Below, piece by piece: positions 22,101 through 32,500 of a stretch of DNA of 64,000 nt. The notes under the pieces are model-generated. The model did no database searches. It worked only from the letters and a program-made list of their open reading frames with translations, and was not told the origin of the DNA. The position numbers were made by a program, and so were the translations under genes. Origin of the DNA: Amyelois transitella (Eukaryota; Arthropoda; Insecta; Lepidoptera; Pyralidae); contig NC_083507.1 of NCBI RefSeq assembly GCF_032362555.1, positions 809,001 to 873,000 of the forward strand. Direction: 5' to 3'. Positions within the stretch are counted from its first letter, which is position 1. Each line of letters begins with the position of its first letter.

Positions 22101-23445
22101 ACTATATTTTATAGTAATACTTATATACTTTTATATAAACATCCAAGACCCAGGCCAATCAAAGTTTTTTTCATGCCCTGACCGGGATTCGAACCCGAGA
22201 CCTCCGGTGTCACAGACAAGCGTACTACCGCTGCGCCACAGAGGCCGTCTCCGAATGAACGTAAAACTCAATAAAGTTATTACAAACAAACAAATACTTT
22301 CAGTTGGCAACCTTAAAGTCCACATGCGAATTCACACTGGGGAGAAGCCTTTCTCTTGTTCCGAGTGCGAGTTTCGCGCGGCCGCCGCCTCCAACCTGCG
22401 GCGCCACCAGCGCATACACGCTGCGCAGGCGACGCACGTCTGCCTCACTTGTAGGAAGGGCTTCTATGATGCTAGTTCTCTTGTAAGTTATTAGAAGTTT
22501 ATGCCCGAGGTAGAAACATATTTATTTCGTTTATATCCTTTGCGGGTAGACAGACATTTCAGGTTTGAAAAGCCTGAAATGAAAGACCTTGTTTAAATTT
22601 ATGGCTAAATGATGGAACTGAGATTCAAATTGTGACAGGTTGCTAGCCCATCGCCTGAAAGAAGAATTCCAAGTTGATATAACCTATCACTTTGATGTCT
22701 TAAAAAGATGGAGTAGTCCTACTATTCTTTTTCTATTGGTGCCTTGATGAACTATACGGTAATGTTTCTTTTAAATAGGCCCATAGTTGTCAAAGCTTAA
22801 AAGATACAGAAAAAGAATATAATAGGCCATGGTTCAGATGAATGGCTTTACTATGAAATTGAGATTCAAATAGTGACAGGCTACTAGCCCATCGCTTACA
22901 AGAGGAATCCCAAGTTTATAAGTAATATCCCTTTGTCGCCTTTTACGATATCTTTTTTTTTAATATATACGGGACAAATTACACAGATTGAGTTAGCCTC
23001 GAAGTAAGTTCGAAACTTGTGTTACGAGATACTAATTCAACGATACTATATTTTATAATAAATACTTATATAGATAAACATCCAAGACCCAGGTCAATCA
23101 GAAAAAAATCTTTTCTCATCATGCCCTGGCCGGGATTCGAACCCGGGACCTCCGTTGTCACAGACAAGCGTACTACCGCTGCGCCACAGACGCTGTCTAT
23201 GGGAAAGATAAAAAGCGGTTCTATTCTTAAGTGCATTAAAGCACAGGTTTCGAATAATAAATTCGGTCTGCGTTCAGTCGCGGCACGCGCGCACGCACTC
23301 GCGCGCGCGGCCGTTCGCCTGCGGCGGCTGCGCGCGCGCCTTCGCCGACAGCTGGAAGCGCAAGGCGCACCTCATGCGCAGCCACCGCCTGGCGCTCGCC
23401 GACATCCCGCCGCTGCGCAGGGACGGCGCGCCCAGGGAGCGCTAG
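19146..23445 (+). CDS. ZAD-C2H2 zinc-finger protein, 6 exons, 8 fingers
   Basis: Exons 19146-19256, 19684-20167, 20806-20980, 21550-21644, 22304-22482 and 23278-23445 join with consistent phases (0, 1, 2, 1, 0) to 403 residues. The N-terminal ZAD has CxxC pairs at residues 7/10 and 49/52, followed by an acidic linker to about residue 165. Eight C2H2 fingers follow: about 166-188, 192-214, 219-243 (a C-x4-C variant), 249-271, 277-299, 305-327, 333-355 and 361-384. A canonical HTGEKPF linker joins fingers 5 and 6. Introns 2-5 each cut a finger, and only the chosen splice sites restore the C-x2-C-x12-H-x3-H spacing. Exon 4 must end at the GTAACC donor (21645), not at the nearby in-frame stop. 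The last exon is unusually GC-rich. ZAD proteins are insect-expanded nuclear transcription or chromatin factors in which the ZAD dimerises; the specific target is unknown. Every intron contains repeats. Confidence 0.85.
19302..19385 (+). repeat. SINE-A, 5'-truncated, in zinc-finger intron 1
   Basis: Contains GACTGTTGGCTCTGTCTTG and GATATAGACGTGTCTATATG plus the tail. It begins about 45 bp after the exon 1 donor. Confidence 0.75.
20211..20759 (+). repeat. SINE-A split by another SINE-A in zinc-finger intron 2
   Basis: 5' half 20211-20367 and 3' half 20638-20759 form one plus-strand element. It is interrupted at TTTGAATCTCA by the opposite-orientation copy at 20368-20637. A short TAGAATAGATTTATTTT LINE-D tail relic precedes it. 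Confidence 0.85.
20368..20637 (-). repeat. SINE-A nested in SINE-A, 11 bp duplication
   Basis: Complete copy from (CATA)n tail to the GGGAACCACACAGCAC head. The duplication TTTGAATCTCA is at 20357-20367 and 20638-20648. The pair forms opposing repeats within the intron. Confidence 0.85.
20988..21254 (-). repeat. SINE-A, full length, 7 bp from the zinc-finger exon 3 donor
   Basis: The donor GTATGAA is followed directly by the (CATA)n tail, then GGTCACGTCCATATCCCTTG and the GGAACCACACGGCGCC head. Confidence 0.85.
21296..21502 (+). repeat. RTE-L LINE 3' end with ATGT tail, zinc-finger intron 3
   Basis: Encodes LDQIKDVLVKGQVKSTRNRR, then CMKRVMNVDEAKEICRDRVK and WKEVVSAYPSGKEA, followed by the stop and GATTTTATGTATGTATGT. 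This is the best-preserved coding end of the LINE whose 3' terminus resembles SINE-A. Confidence 0.85.
21668..21951 (+). repeat. SINE-A, diverged, zinc-finger intron 4
   Basis: Head CGCCGCGTGGTTTCCGACGT with a duplicated GGAATAGAACCA segment, then AATGTCGTAAAAGGTGAC and the ATGT tail. It starts 23 bp after the exon 4 donor. Confidence 0.75.
22004..22247 (-). repeat. SINE-B, tRNA-derived, zinc-finger intron 4
   Basis: Tail GAATAAATAAATATATG, body, and GATTCGAACCCGAGACCTCC with CTGCGCCACAGAGGCCGT at the head. It ends about 55 bp before the exon 5 acceptor. Confidence 0.85.
22518..22760 (-). repeat. SINE-A, diverged, zinc-finger intron 5
   Basis: TTTATATCCTTTGCGGGTAG through GTGACAGGTTGCTAGCCC to TTTCTATTGGTGCC. 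Confidence 0.7.
22826..23234 (-). repeat. SINE-A interrupted by SINE-B, zinc-finger intron 5
   Basis: 22826-22952 and 23197-23234 (TATGGGAAAGATAAAAAGCG) are the two sides of a minus-strand SINE-A, broken by the SINE-B at 22962-23195. Confidence 0.65.
22962..23195 (-). repeat. SINE-B, tRNA-derived, zinc-finger intron 5
   Basis: Clear GGATTCGAACCCGGGACCTCC B-box region and CTACCGCTGCGCCAC A-box region, body and ATATATACGGGACAAATT end. Confidence 0.85.
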
Positions 23446-23505
23446 TGGGGCCACCGCATGTTCTATGGGACAGTTCCACGGTACAAATTACACACCTATT
23501 TTTTT

Positions 23506-24565
23506 ATGAACGTCAAGATGGCGGAGCCACCTCGCAAAACACAAATATTGTCGAACCAGCCCTTAGTACCTAGTTTGTACCTGTTTGTACCTATATCAAA
23601 AAAGTTTGTACCTCAAATAATTCAAAAATATCGATTATGATATGTGGTTCCTCCATCTTGACGTCAAAATGGAGGAACCACCTTCGTTTCTTATAAAAAT
23701 ATAATGTATACCGTCAAGATGACCACACGGACACTTAGTACCTCCCAAGATCTTATCGCTATAATCGTTTTTTAAAGCAGTTTTTTAAGAAAATAATTAA
23801 CAAAAAGAAAATGACAGAAGTGCCTCTGAATAATTATAGCAAAATGTATTAAACGAAAACTTTACTTCAAAATATTGCTAGGCGTTTAGGATTTAGTACA
23901 AAAAATTATATTTATTAATTATTTAACAGCACAACACAAACAAACATTAAGTTTGTTATTAAATTATACGAGGATTCAAATTGTAGAATAACCCATCAAA
24001 TAAATTTAATCGACTTTGAGATAATTTTATTTAAATATTAGTAATAATTTTATTTAAATATCAGAACTATTATTTATAACTTATTGAAATATATTTAGTT
24101 ATATACAACTCGTTTAAATAACATAACATTAGCATTGTGCTTTTAAATAATTAATAAATATATATTTTTTTGTACTAAATCCTAAACGCCTAGAACTATT
24201 TTGAAGTAAAGTTTTCGTTTAATACATTTTGCTATAATTCTTCAGAGGCACTTCTGTCATTTTCTTTTTGTTAATTATTTTCTTAAAAAACTGCTTTAAA
24301 AAACGATTATAGCGATAAGATCTTGGGAGGTACTAAGTGTCCGTGTGGTCATCTTGACGGTATACATTATATTTTTATAAGAAACGAAGGTGGTTCCTCC
24401 ATTTTGACGTCAAGATGGAGGAACCACATATCATAATCGCTATTTTTGAATTATTTGAGGTACAAACTTTTTTGATATAGGTACAAACAGGTACAAACTA
24501 GGTACTAAGGGCTGGTTCGACAATATTTGTGTTTTGCGAGGTGGCTCCGTCATCTTGACGTTCAT
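23506..24565. mobile_element. foldback DNA element with 420 bp inverted arms
   Basis: The left arm (23506-23926) and right arm (24143-24565) are inverted copies with only scattered differences. The ~216 bp spacer is AT-rich and non-coding. Outer ends read ATGAACGTCAAGATG on each arm. Both ends are flanked directly by ATTTTTTT, a possible 8 bp target-site duplication. Each arm contains a 38 bp near-perfect palindrome centred on TTGACGTCAA (23644-23681 and 24390-24427) and repeated TTTGTACCT units. No transposase is present, so it is a non-autonomous element; an 8 bp duplication would suit a hAT- or P-type transposase, but the termini match neither clearly. It begins 60 bp after the zinc-finger gene's stop codon. 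Confidence 0.85.
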
Positions 24566-24646
24566 ATTTTTTTACAGCAGTTCTATGATCGAAAATGAAA
24601 GGACTTAGTCTCATTTTTGTAGTAGATAAATAATTTAAGTAATGCG

Positions 24647-24700
24647 TGGAGTCAATAAGTGATATCTTGTATATAATTTTGAAAATAAATCTTATTCTGT
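24647..24700 (+). repeat. LINE-D 3' tail fragment
   Basis: GTCAATAAGTGATATCTTG, then AATTTTGAAAATAAATCTTATTC, the sense-orientation end of LINE-D. It contains AATAAA and could serve as a poly(A) signal for the upstream zinc-finger gene. Confidence 0.65.
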
Positions 24701-24719
24701 CCTCTGTCTAAATCTCTGC

Positions 24720-24893
24720 GTGTTCCCGGTTGCACCCTCCACAGAAGTGTTTCGGAGCCCGGGGTCCACTTTGTCTCTCCACTTGGTCCGGTTTTTGGCG
24801 TACTCGGATTTCAATCCATGGGCTCGCATATCATCTTTTGCGAATTCCAGCCATGATATCTTCAGCCTGCCTTTTCTACCTAATTCTCATTTG
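24720..24893 (-). pseudogene. C-terminal fragment of an RTE-like LINE ORF2
   Basis: The minus strand reads GRKGRLKISWLEFAKDDMRA, then YAKNRTKWRDKVDPG. This follows the GRPKxRWxDxVKDDM...DRxKWR pattern of RTE-type LINE C-termini. Only this end is present. Confidence 0.65.
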
Positions 24894-24963
24894 TTCTACA
24901 GAACAATTTATTTATAGAATTAGTGGTATTTCCTTTTTCTCAATAGTGTTTTATCACATTATC

Positions 24964-25085
24964 ACGCCTCTTCCAGAGGGTGTAGGCAGAGACTACATCT
25001 TTTCACTTATTATTATTGATACGATCTATGCTGATACTTCTTTCGCTTCATTCACATTAAGAACTCTCTTCATGCAAGCTTGTTG
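24964..25085 (-). repeat. RTE-L LINE 3' fragment, diverged
   Basis: ATCACGCCTCTTCCAGAGGG, GTAGGCAGAGACTACATC and CTCTTCATGCAAGCTTG are the antisense end. Confidence 0.7.
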
Positions 25086-25196
25086 ATTTCAAAGAAAACA
25101 CACTGTATCGAAACATTATTTATATTTCTATACAAGCCAACAATCAATATATTTAATTAATATATTTATAACATAAAACATGTATTATTTACAGAT

Positions 25197-25257
25197 GAAA
25201 AGGAAGAACCAGTTTCGAGAACATTCTACCAAGCACCAAAGACTATGGGATTTCTAA
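25197..25257 (+). pseudogene. orphan exon-like segment encoding half of a C2H2 finger
   Basis: A good acceptor (TTATTTACAG) is followed by phase-0 codons KRKNQFREHSTKHQRLWDF and a stop. The spacing F-x2-H-x3-H fits the second half of a C2H2 finger, with Met in the position usually held by the conserved Phe. No exon supplying the matching CxxC half was found, and exon 5 of the upstream zinc-finger gene does not join to it sensibly. It may be a relic terminal exon of that gene or chance. Confidence 0.35.
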
Positions 25258-25798
25258 ATGATTTATTTATTTCTACCCTCCTTCTTTAGTTAGTTACTCT
25301 TTGGTCTATGAAAAAGCAGTGTTGCCAACTGTATTTGATGAAAAGACGCTAAAACACCGAACTGACAAGGTTTCGATAAATTAAAAAGCAAAAGAATTTT
25401 TAATTAATTAATTACAATAAATTCGCGATATTTGTGATAAAAAAAGGTAATTCCTCAGCTGTCCTTTCTTGTCGCCTCATCCATTTTGATATCTCAATCT
25501 GATATAAAAAAGCGCTAAATTGCTTGTAAATAAAACTTCCTAGTTTTAAGCACTAACACTGAAAATTTGGCAACACTGTAAATATATACAATACATTTTG
25601 ATTAGAATATGTAATATTATGATTTGGAAATTCTATTTCAATAGTTTCTAAAATATACATTTAATTGTAACATCATCATATTAAACTTAACACAATTTTA
25701 ACTTCTTTTTTTTTTTCATTACTAAATGATGTAGTCATGTCATGTTTTCAAAAATGGAAGTTATCAGATTAAAAATAAAGTGTTACCAACAAGTAACA
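25258..25798. other. intergenic sequence, no gene seen
   Basis: AT-rich sequence between the zinc-finger and DUSP12 loci; no exon recognised. Confidence 0.4.
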
Positions 25799-25962
25799 GA
25801 AAAGCGGCTAAAGGACAGAGTAATAAACTTGGGATTCTTCTTGTAGTCGATGGGCAAGCAACCTGTCACTATTTGAATCTCAATTCCACAGAGCCAAACG
25901 TGGCCTATCAGTCTTTTCAAGACTGCTGTCTACCCCGCGAGGGATATAGACGTGATTATATC
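25799..25962 (+). repeat. SINE-A, 5'-truncated
   Basis: AAAAGCGGCTAAAGGACAG through AACTTGGGATTCTTCTTG to GATATAGACGTGATTATATC. Confidence 0.75.
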
Positions 25963-26158
25963 TATTTAATTATCTTGGGTCGCTGCCAAACTACTCTTTT
26001 AGACTATTATCTATGATGGTACCCGATAAATTGCCGGCCGGAACTTTTGATCGTACGGACATTTGATACTAGTTTTTAACTTAAACTAGAGATTAAAATG
26101 TCCAGTGTGGAAACTTTACTTGCGCGATGTACGAATAAAAATACCGGAGCTTTGATTG

Positions 26159-26414
26159 CCGTGTGGTTCCCGGCACCAATACAAAAAGAATAGGACCACT
26201 CCATCTCTTTCCCATGGATGTCGCAAAAGCCGACTAAGGGATAGGCCTACAAACTTGGGCTTCTTTTTTTAGGCGATGGGCTAGCAACCTGTCACTATTT
26301 AGATCTCAATTCTATCACTAAGTCAAGTAGCTGAACGTGGCCGATCAGTGTTTTCAAGACTGTTGGCTCTGTCTACCACACAAGGGATATAGACGTAACC
26401 ATATGTATGTATGT
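26159..26414 (+). repeat. SINE-A, full length with 11 bp target duplication
   Basis: Flanked by AGCTTTGATTG at 26148-26158 and 26415-26425. The copy runs from CCGTGTGGTTCCCGGCACCA to the (ATGT)n tail, which fixes both element ends. It lies about 120 bp beyond the DUSP12 stop, probably in its 3' UTR. Confidence 0.9.
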
Positions 26415-26537
26415 AGCTTTGATTGCACCGGCATTTTACACTAGATTTTATCTTGATACCCGCGTATCATTTACATTAAGCGCGCTGCATAAAATTTTGC
26501 ACAGAGCCATCTACCCGTCGAGTCTTGCACTAATTAA

Positions 26538-29500
26538 TCAGACCGTTACTTGTACGTTTTGCACGATGTTGGACCATTCCACTTTCGAGGGCACGAGGTA
26601 GAAGGCCGGCGCTACTTTCTGACCGCACGGACATTTGCAACCTGCAAAAATACAAACATATTTTTCTTTATTATTTTACTAGCGACCCGCCCCGGCTTCG
26701 CACGGGTGCAAAATTCGGAAAAAAATTATACATAAAAACCTTCCTCTTGAATCACTCTACCTGTTTCAAAAAACCGCATCAAAATCCGTTGCGTAATTTT
26801 AAAGATTTAAGCATACAGACAAACAGACTAAAATTGCGACTTTGTTTTATACTATGTAGTGATTTATCATCCTGAATTGTCTCGAGGTACTCTTATGGCG
26901 TGAGGTAAGTTAATACTTCGCCGTTTACGTGACAGAGGGTATGACCACCGCCCCAGATGGTCCCTGGTTCAAAGGATATCCTTAGCCATCCATAGGAAAC
27001 GCAACTAGCGTCATGGGTACCTTTGAGCCGGGTGGGATACGGTGTGGAATTCTTGAATGATAAAAAAGAAGTTATGCTCGAAGCGACAATCGTTTGACCT
27101 TCGTGACTCTTGTAGTAGGGGACAAAAATCGACGACAAGACGAAGAATGCGGATGAAGCAAACATAGTCTATAGGGATCGTGACAAGTGGAAAGATATAT
27201 AAAATATCTACATATATGTATTCTTATTTATGCATGTCTATGAATACAACATTTGTGTATTTTTTCTTACTCCTAAATTGAGTCTGGAATATCTATCTGT
27301 TTGCTGTTCTAAAGGTTGACTGGTAGAGAATGCTATAAGTATTAAGTAAACCTATTGTACCTTGGGGGCTCAATAAACTTTTAAATTTATACATATAATC
27401 ACGCCTATATCCCTTGGGGGTAGACAGAGCCAACAGTCTTGAGAAGACTGATAGAATACGTTCAGCTGTCGATATTTTCCATTCAAGTTTTAAATAAATA
27501 AAATATGTTTTCAAAACATACCCATAACCCAATTGAAGCTGCCGATCTTGTTGCAACACTTGGGACAGTGCAGTTTCCCGTGGTCAGAGTGCTGGACGTC
27601 CTTCATCCAGGCCATGGGCTCCACGAACCACATGAGGCGGCAGGCGGATGAGCAGTCGCGACCTGCTATATGGGCGTCAACCAGGTTGCCTTCGCTGTAG
27701 CCGTCCAATATCTGGAAAACATACATACATACATACATATCGTCACGTCTATATCCCTTGCGGGGTAGACAGAGCCAACAGTCTTGAAGACTGAATGGCC
27801 ACGTTCAGCTATTTGGCTTAACGATAGAATTGAGATTCAACTAGTGACAGGTTGCCAGCCCATCGCCTAAAAAAGAATCCCAAGTTTGCAAGCCTATCCC
27901 TCAGTCGCCTTTTACGATATCCATGGGAAAGATATGGAGTGGTCCTATTCTTTTTTGCATTGGTGCCGGGAGCCACACGGCACCGTCTGGAAAAGTGGTT
28001 GTTTATTGACCAGTAGCTTGTCTTCTTCTTAGTGGTCGTGGTCATCATGTAGTGTTGGAGGCGGGCGCCAATGTGCGCCTCACGATGTCCCGCCATTTCT
28101 CCCTGCTGGAAGTCATCCTGCTGCACTCGTTAAGTGAACCGCCGATCACAGACTTTATTTGGTCGGTCCATCGCATGGGTGACCTCCCGCGCGGTCGAGA
28201 GCCTTCCACTTTACCCTGGACAACAAGCCGTTCTATGGTAGTAGTATGGCAGTAGCTTGTAGTTGCCCAATAAATTTCTTTTTTTTTTTTTTTTTTAGTA
28301 GCTGTGCCGGCGACTTCGTCCGCGCGGTATAGTTATTTTGGGCGAAAATGCGGACATAAAGATAATATACCTATAATTTAGCTCTAGTTTTGAATCCTAC
28401 AAAAGTTAATAAATTTCCTAGGAAGTTTGTTAGCTTGCAGTGGCATATATAGAAAACTAGAGGCCGCCCGCGACTTCGTCCGCATGGAAACCCTATCAAT
28501 CCCGCAGGAACTCTGGGATAAAAAGTAGCCTATGTGTTATTCTGGGTCTTCAGCTACCTACATACCAAATTTCATGGTAATCGGTTCAGTAGTTTTTGCG
28601 TGAAAGAGTAACAAACATCCATACATCCATACAAACTTTCGCCTTTATAATAGTAGTAGGACTAGCTGTGCCCGCGACTTCGTCCGCGTGGAATAGTTAT
28701 TTTGGGCATCATTGCGGACTTCAAGGATGAATAATTTTACCCGTTTTGTTTTTTAATTTTCCATTGTTTCTTTGCTCCTTATAGTTGGAAAGTGATGTTC
28801 TTAATAGCCTAAAGCGTTCCTCGATAAATGGTCTATTTTGCAAAAAAGAATTTTTCAATTTGAACCACTAGTTCCTGATATTAGCGCGTTCAAACAAACA
28901 AACAAACTCTTCAGCTTTATAATATTAGTATAGATTAAAATTGGTCCTGGGTGTCCTTAAATACGGAACTTCCCTAGTTCAAGCTCTAGTCTATCCGCTC
29001 CTAAGCTAAAGGTGAAAATAAACTTTTTAATTTCATTAATTTTTCATAAACAAATTTGCCGTGTGGTTCCCGGCACCAATAGAAAAAAAAAATGAAAGGA
29101 CCACTCCATTTCTTTCCCATGGATGTCGTAAAAGGCGACTAAGGGGTAGGCTTACAAACTTGGGATCCTTTTTTAGGCGATGGGCTAGCAACCTGTCACT
29201 ATTTGAATCTCAATTCTATCTTAAAGCCAAACAGCTGAACGTAGGCTATTAGTCTTTACAAGACTGTTGGCTCTGTCTACCCCGCAAGGGATATAGACGT
29301 GATAATATGTATGTATGTACAAATCTGACCTGACTGGGCCCCTCGTCTCCGTCCTGGCTCTCAGTCTGTTCACGTGGACCGTCAGTGTCACTGTCTCGGG
29401 GTAATGTCCCCAGCACCTGAGAGGCCAGCCGCTGTAGCTTCTCAATGAGGAGCTCCCCTATATAGCTCTCTGCATACTTCCTTCGCTTCATCCACATTCA

Positions 29501-32500
29501 TACATACATAAAATCACGCCTCTTTCCCGGAGTGGTAGGCAGAGACTACCTCTTTCCACTTGCCACGATCTCTGCACACTTCCTTCGCTTCATCCACATT
29601 CATACATACATACATAAAATCACGCCTCTTTCCCGGAGGGGTAGGCAGAGACTACCTCGTTCCACTTGCCACGATCTCTGCACACTTCCTTCGCTTCATC
29701 CACATTCATAACTGTCTTCACGCAAGCTCGGCGGTTTCGGGTACTTTTAACCTGACCCTGTACCAGGACGTCCTTAATTTGATCAAGATACGTTTGTCTA
29801 AGCTACTTAAGCTAAAGCTGAATTTTCTCATAAACAAATCTTACTTGGCTGGGACCCTCGTCTCCGTCCTGGCTCTCAGTCTGTACACGTGGACTGTCAG
29901 TGTCACTGTCTCCGGGTAATGTCCCCAGCACCTGAGAGGCCAGCCGCTGTAGCTTCTCAATGAGGAGCTCCCCGTTCTCAGCTGAGTTGAGACCGGTCAA
30001 TGTGCTCGGGGGAGGCCTAATCCCCTTTTTGGCTAGTTCCACTTTGACCTGCAATATAATTGTGCATTCTTATTGTTAACTAAAATTGAGCTTGCTTAAC
30101 GTTTTGTGATATTGGACAATAGAAGTTGGAAACAGTGACTAAAGGATAGGTTAATAAAGTTGTGATTCTTATAGGCGATGGATTAGCTACCTGTCACTAT
30201 TCGAATCTCAATTTAGCCGTTAAGCCCAACAGTTGAATGTGGCTTTACAATCTTATCAAGACTGTTAGGTCCGTCTCACTCAAACTCTATGACAAAAACG
30301 TGACATATATATGTATGTACGAGTAACTAGACCACGGATCATATAATAAAAAATAACATATTATGTACATACATCGTTCATACAAAAGGTGTTAATACAT
30401 TTTCTAAGCGGGTCCAACGCTCAGCGATCCACCATCAAACTAAGAATAAACCTGTATCCTGATAGGTAGAAGGCATCACGGAAGATCCGGTAGGATGTAC
30501 TGATGTTTATTTATTTGAGTTGGACTAAAATGTACACGGATTTAATAATTCCCAAACTAGACGAATCTTTATTCTGGGAATTATTTTGAGTTAACACAAT
30601 ATAGTTAACTAAGGATAGAGTTTTATTAATATGTATAAAATTGAAGATAATCATAAAACTATTGCAATAACGCAGATAACGCTCTAGACCGCCTTGTGGT
30701 AACAATTTATGTACAATGATGTGAACATCGATATCCGAGAAACGTCTCATCACCTGTTTGGGCAGGTGCGGTATGATGTTGTTCTGGCCGGCTACCACTC
30801 GCCTGCACTTCCTGCAGCGGTACACGATGGGGTCCGGCCGCTCGCGGACGAGCCCAGGGTCCGGCTTCACCAGGTCCGCGAACTGCTGCGGGAGGATCTT
30901 AACTGGAGACAAAAATAGAAATGATTACTAGAGGCCGCCCGCGACTTCGTCCGCATGGAAACCCTATCAATCCCGCGGGAACTCTGGGATAAAAAGTAGC
31001 CTATGTGTTATTCTGGGTCTTCAGCTACCTACATACCAAATTTCATGGTAATCGGTTCAGTAGTTTTTGCGTGAAAGAGTAACAAACAGTAGTAGGATTT
31101 ATAGTATGAGGCATGTAAGTTGAGCTATGAATAGAATATTTATTTGCTTTTGACTAGGGTTTACATAAGGTGTAAAAACAAAACATATTTCCTCCTGGTC
31201 AGCCATTAAATATATGATGATGTAAGGGAGTGTGTGCATGGTCTGTTAGCTAGCATCTTCGCAGACAGGCACCATTTTGGGTCAACTTATATTTCAAAAA
31301 TATATGATCTTTGTTTACTAAGGAGAGGCCAGATCAACTGCATTACTTAAAATTTTATAGTAATCCTAATACTATCAATAATAATGTACATACATTCATA
31401 TAATCACGTCTATATCCCTTGCGGGGTCGACGAGAAAAAACTGATAGAATAAAAAAAGAATAGGACCACTTCATCTCTTTCCAATAGATGTCGTAAAAGC
31501 TACTAAGGGAAAAGCTTAAAATTGGTATTCTACTTTAAGGCGATGGGTCAACCTGTCACTATTTGAATCTCAATGTCATCATACAGCCGAACATGGCCTT
31601 TCAGTCTTTTTAAGACTGTTAGCTCTGTCTACCCCGCAAGGGGTATAGACGTGACTATATTTATGTATTATTGTTTATTACTAGTAGATAGAAAGATAGA
31701 TAGATAAAAACTCTTTATTGCACCATAAGAGTAAAACATACAAAACAACATAAAACAGACAGGGATGGCACAAAGGCGGACTTATCGCTAAAGCAATCTC
31801 TTCCAGTCAACCTTTGGGTGGAAGGAAACCAAACAGGAGATTGGCGTCGGCGCAGAGCAAGATAAATAAATCATTCCAGTACCTTGTTTCAACTTCTGGC
31901 CGGCCATTTTGAGCCGGAACTGTTTGAACCTGGGGTCGTCTCTGTTCAACCTGTAGCCCATGTGGCCGAACAGCTTCAGCTGCGCCGCGAACCCCACGTT
32001 GGGGTGCACGAACCGGCGCTTGCTTTTGACCAGGTTGAATGCGTCTTCGTAGCAGAGGCCGTATTTCTCCATGATGTAGGCTATCACTACCGCCGCTGAG
32101 CGGGAGACGCCGAAGTAACTGTTAGAGAGGGGATTGATTTGAGATGTGTCACTAATTGAATCTCAATTTTAGCATTAAGCCGAATAGCTGAATGTTGCTG
32201 ATCAGTCTTTGTAAGACTATTGGCTTTATCTACCCTGCAGGGGATATAGACGTGACTGTATGTATATATGTAGGAAAACAATTTATTAATTAATATCAGT
32301 GAGTTTATGTAAGTTTACATCTTATTAATTATGTACACAAGCCAATGCCTTTCTTTAATTTTTCTTTTGTAGGCCTGCTGGAAGAAATTTCTCTTGAAAT
32401 AAGTAGTGCCCTTTGACTGAATTTTGTCTTTAATTTTTACTTTTTCCTTGGTGTACATAAATAAATAAAATGTCGTAAAAGGCGTCTAAGGGATATGCCT

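Noticed and set aside
22131-22325. Minus-strand frame encoding DTGGLGFESRSGHEK-like text (similar at 13086 and 51608)
   Set aside because: It is the translated tRNA-derived SINE-B (reading its B box), not a protein.
29320-29470. Duplicated exon 6 as an alternative coding exon
   Set aside because: The only nearby acceptor gives an early stop in the phase needed by exons 5 or 6.
29221-29497. Open frames over the duplicated exon read as new genes
   Set aside because: They combine RTE-L, DUSP12 exon-copy and SINE-A sequence in shifted frames.
30511-30753. Extension of DUSP12 exon 5 as an open frame
   Set aside because: Similarity ends at the GTGATG donor, and only splicing there gives phase agreement with exon 6.
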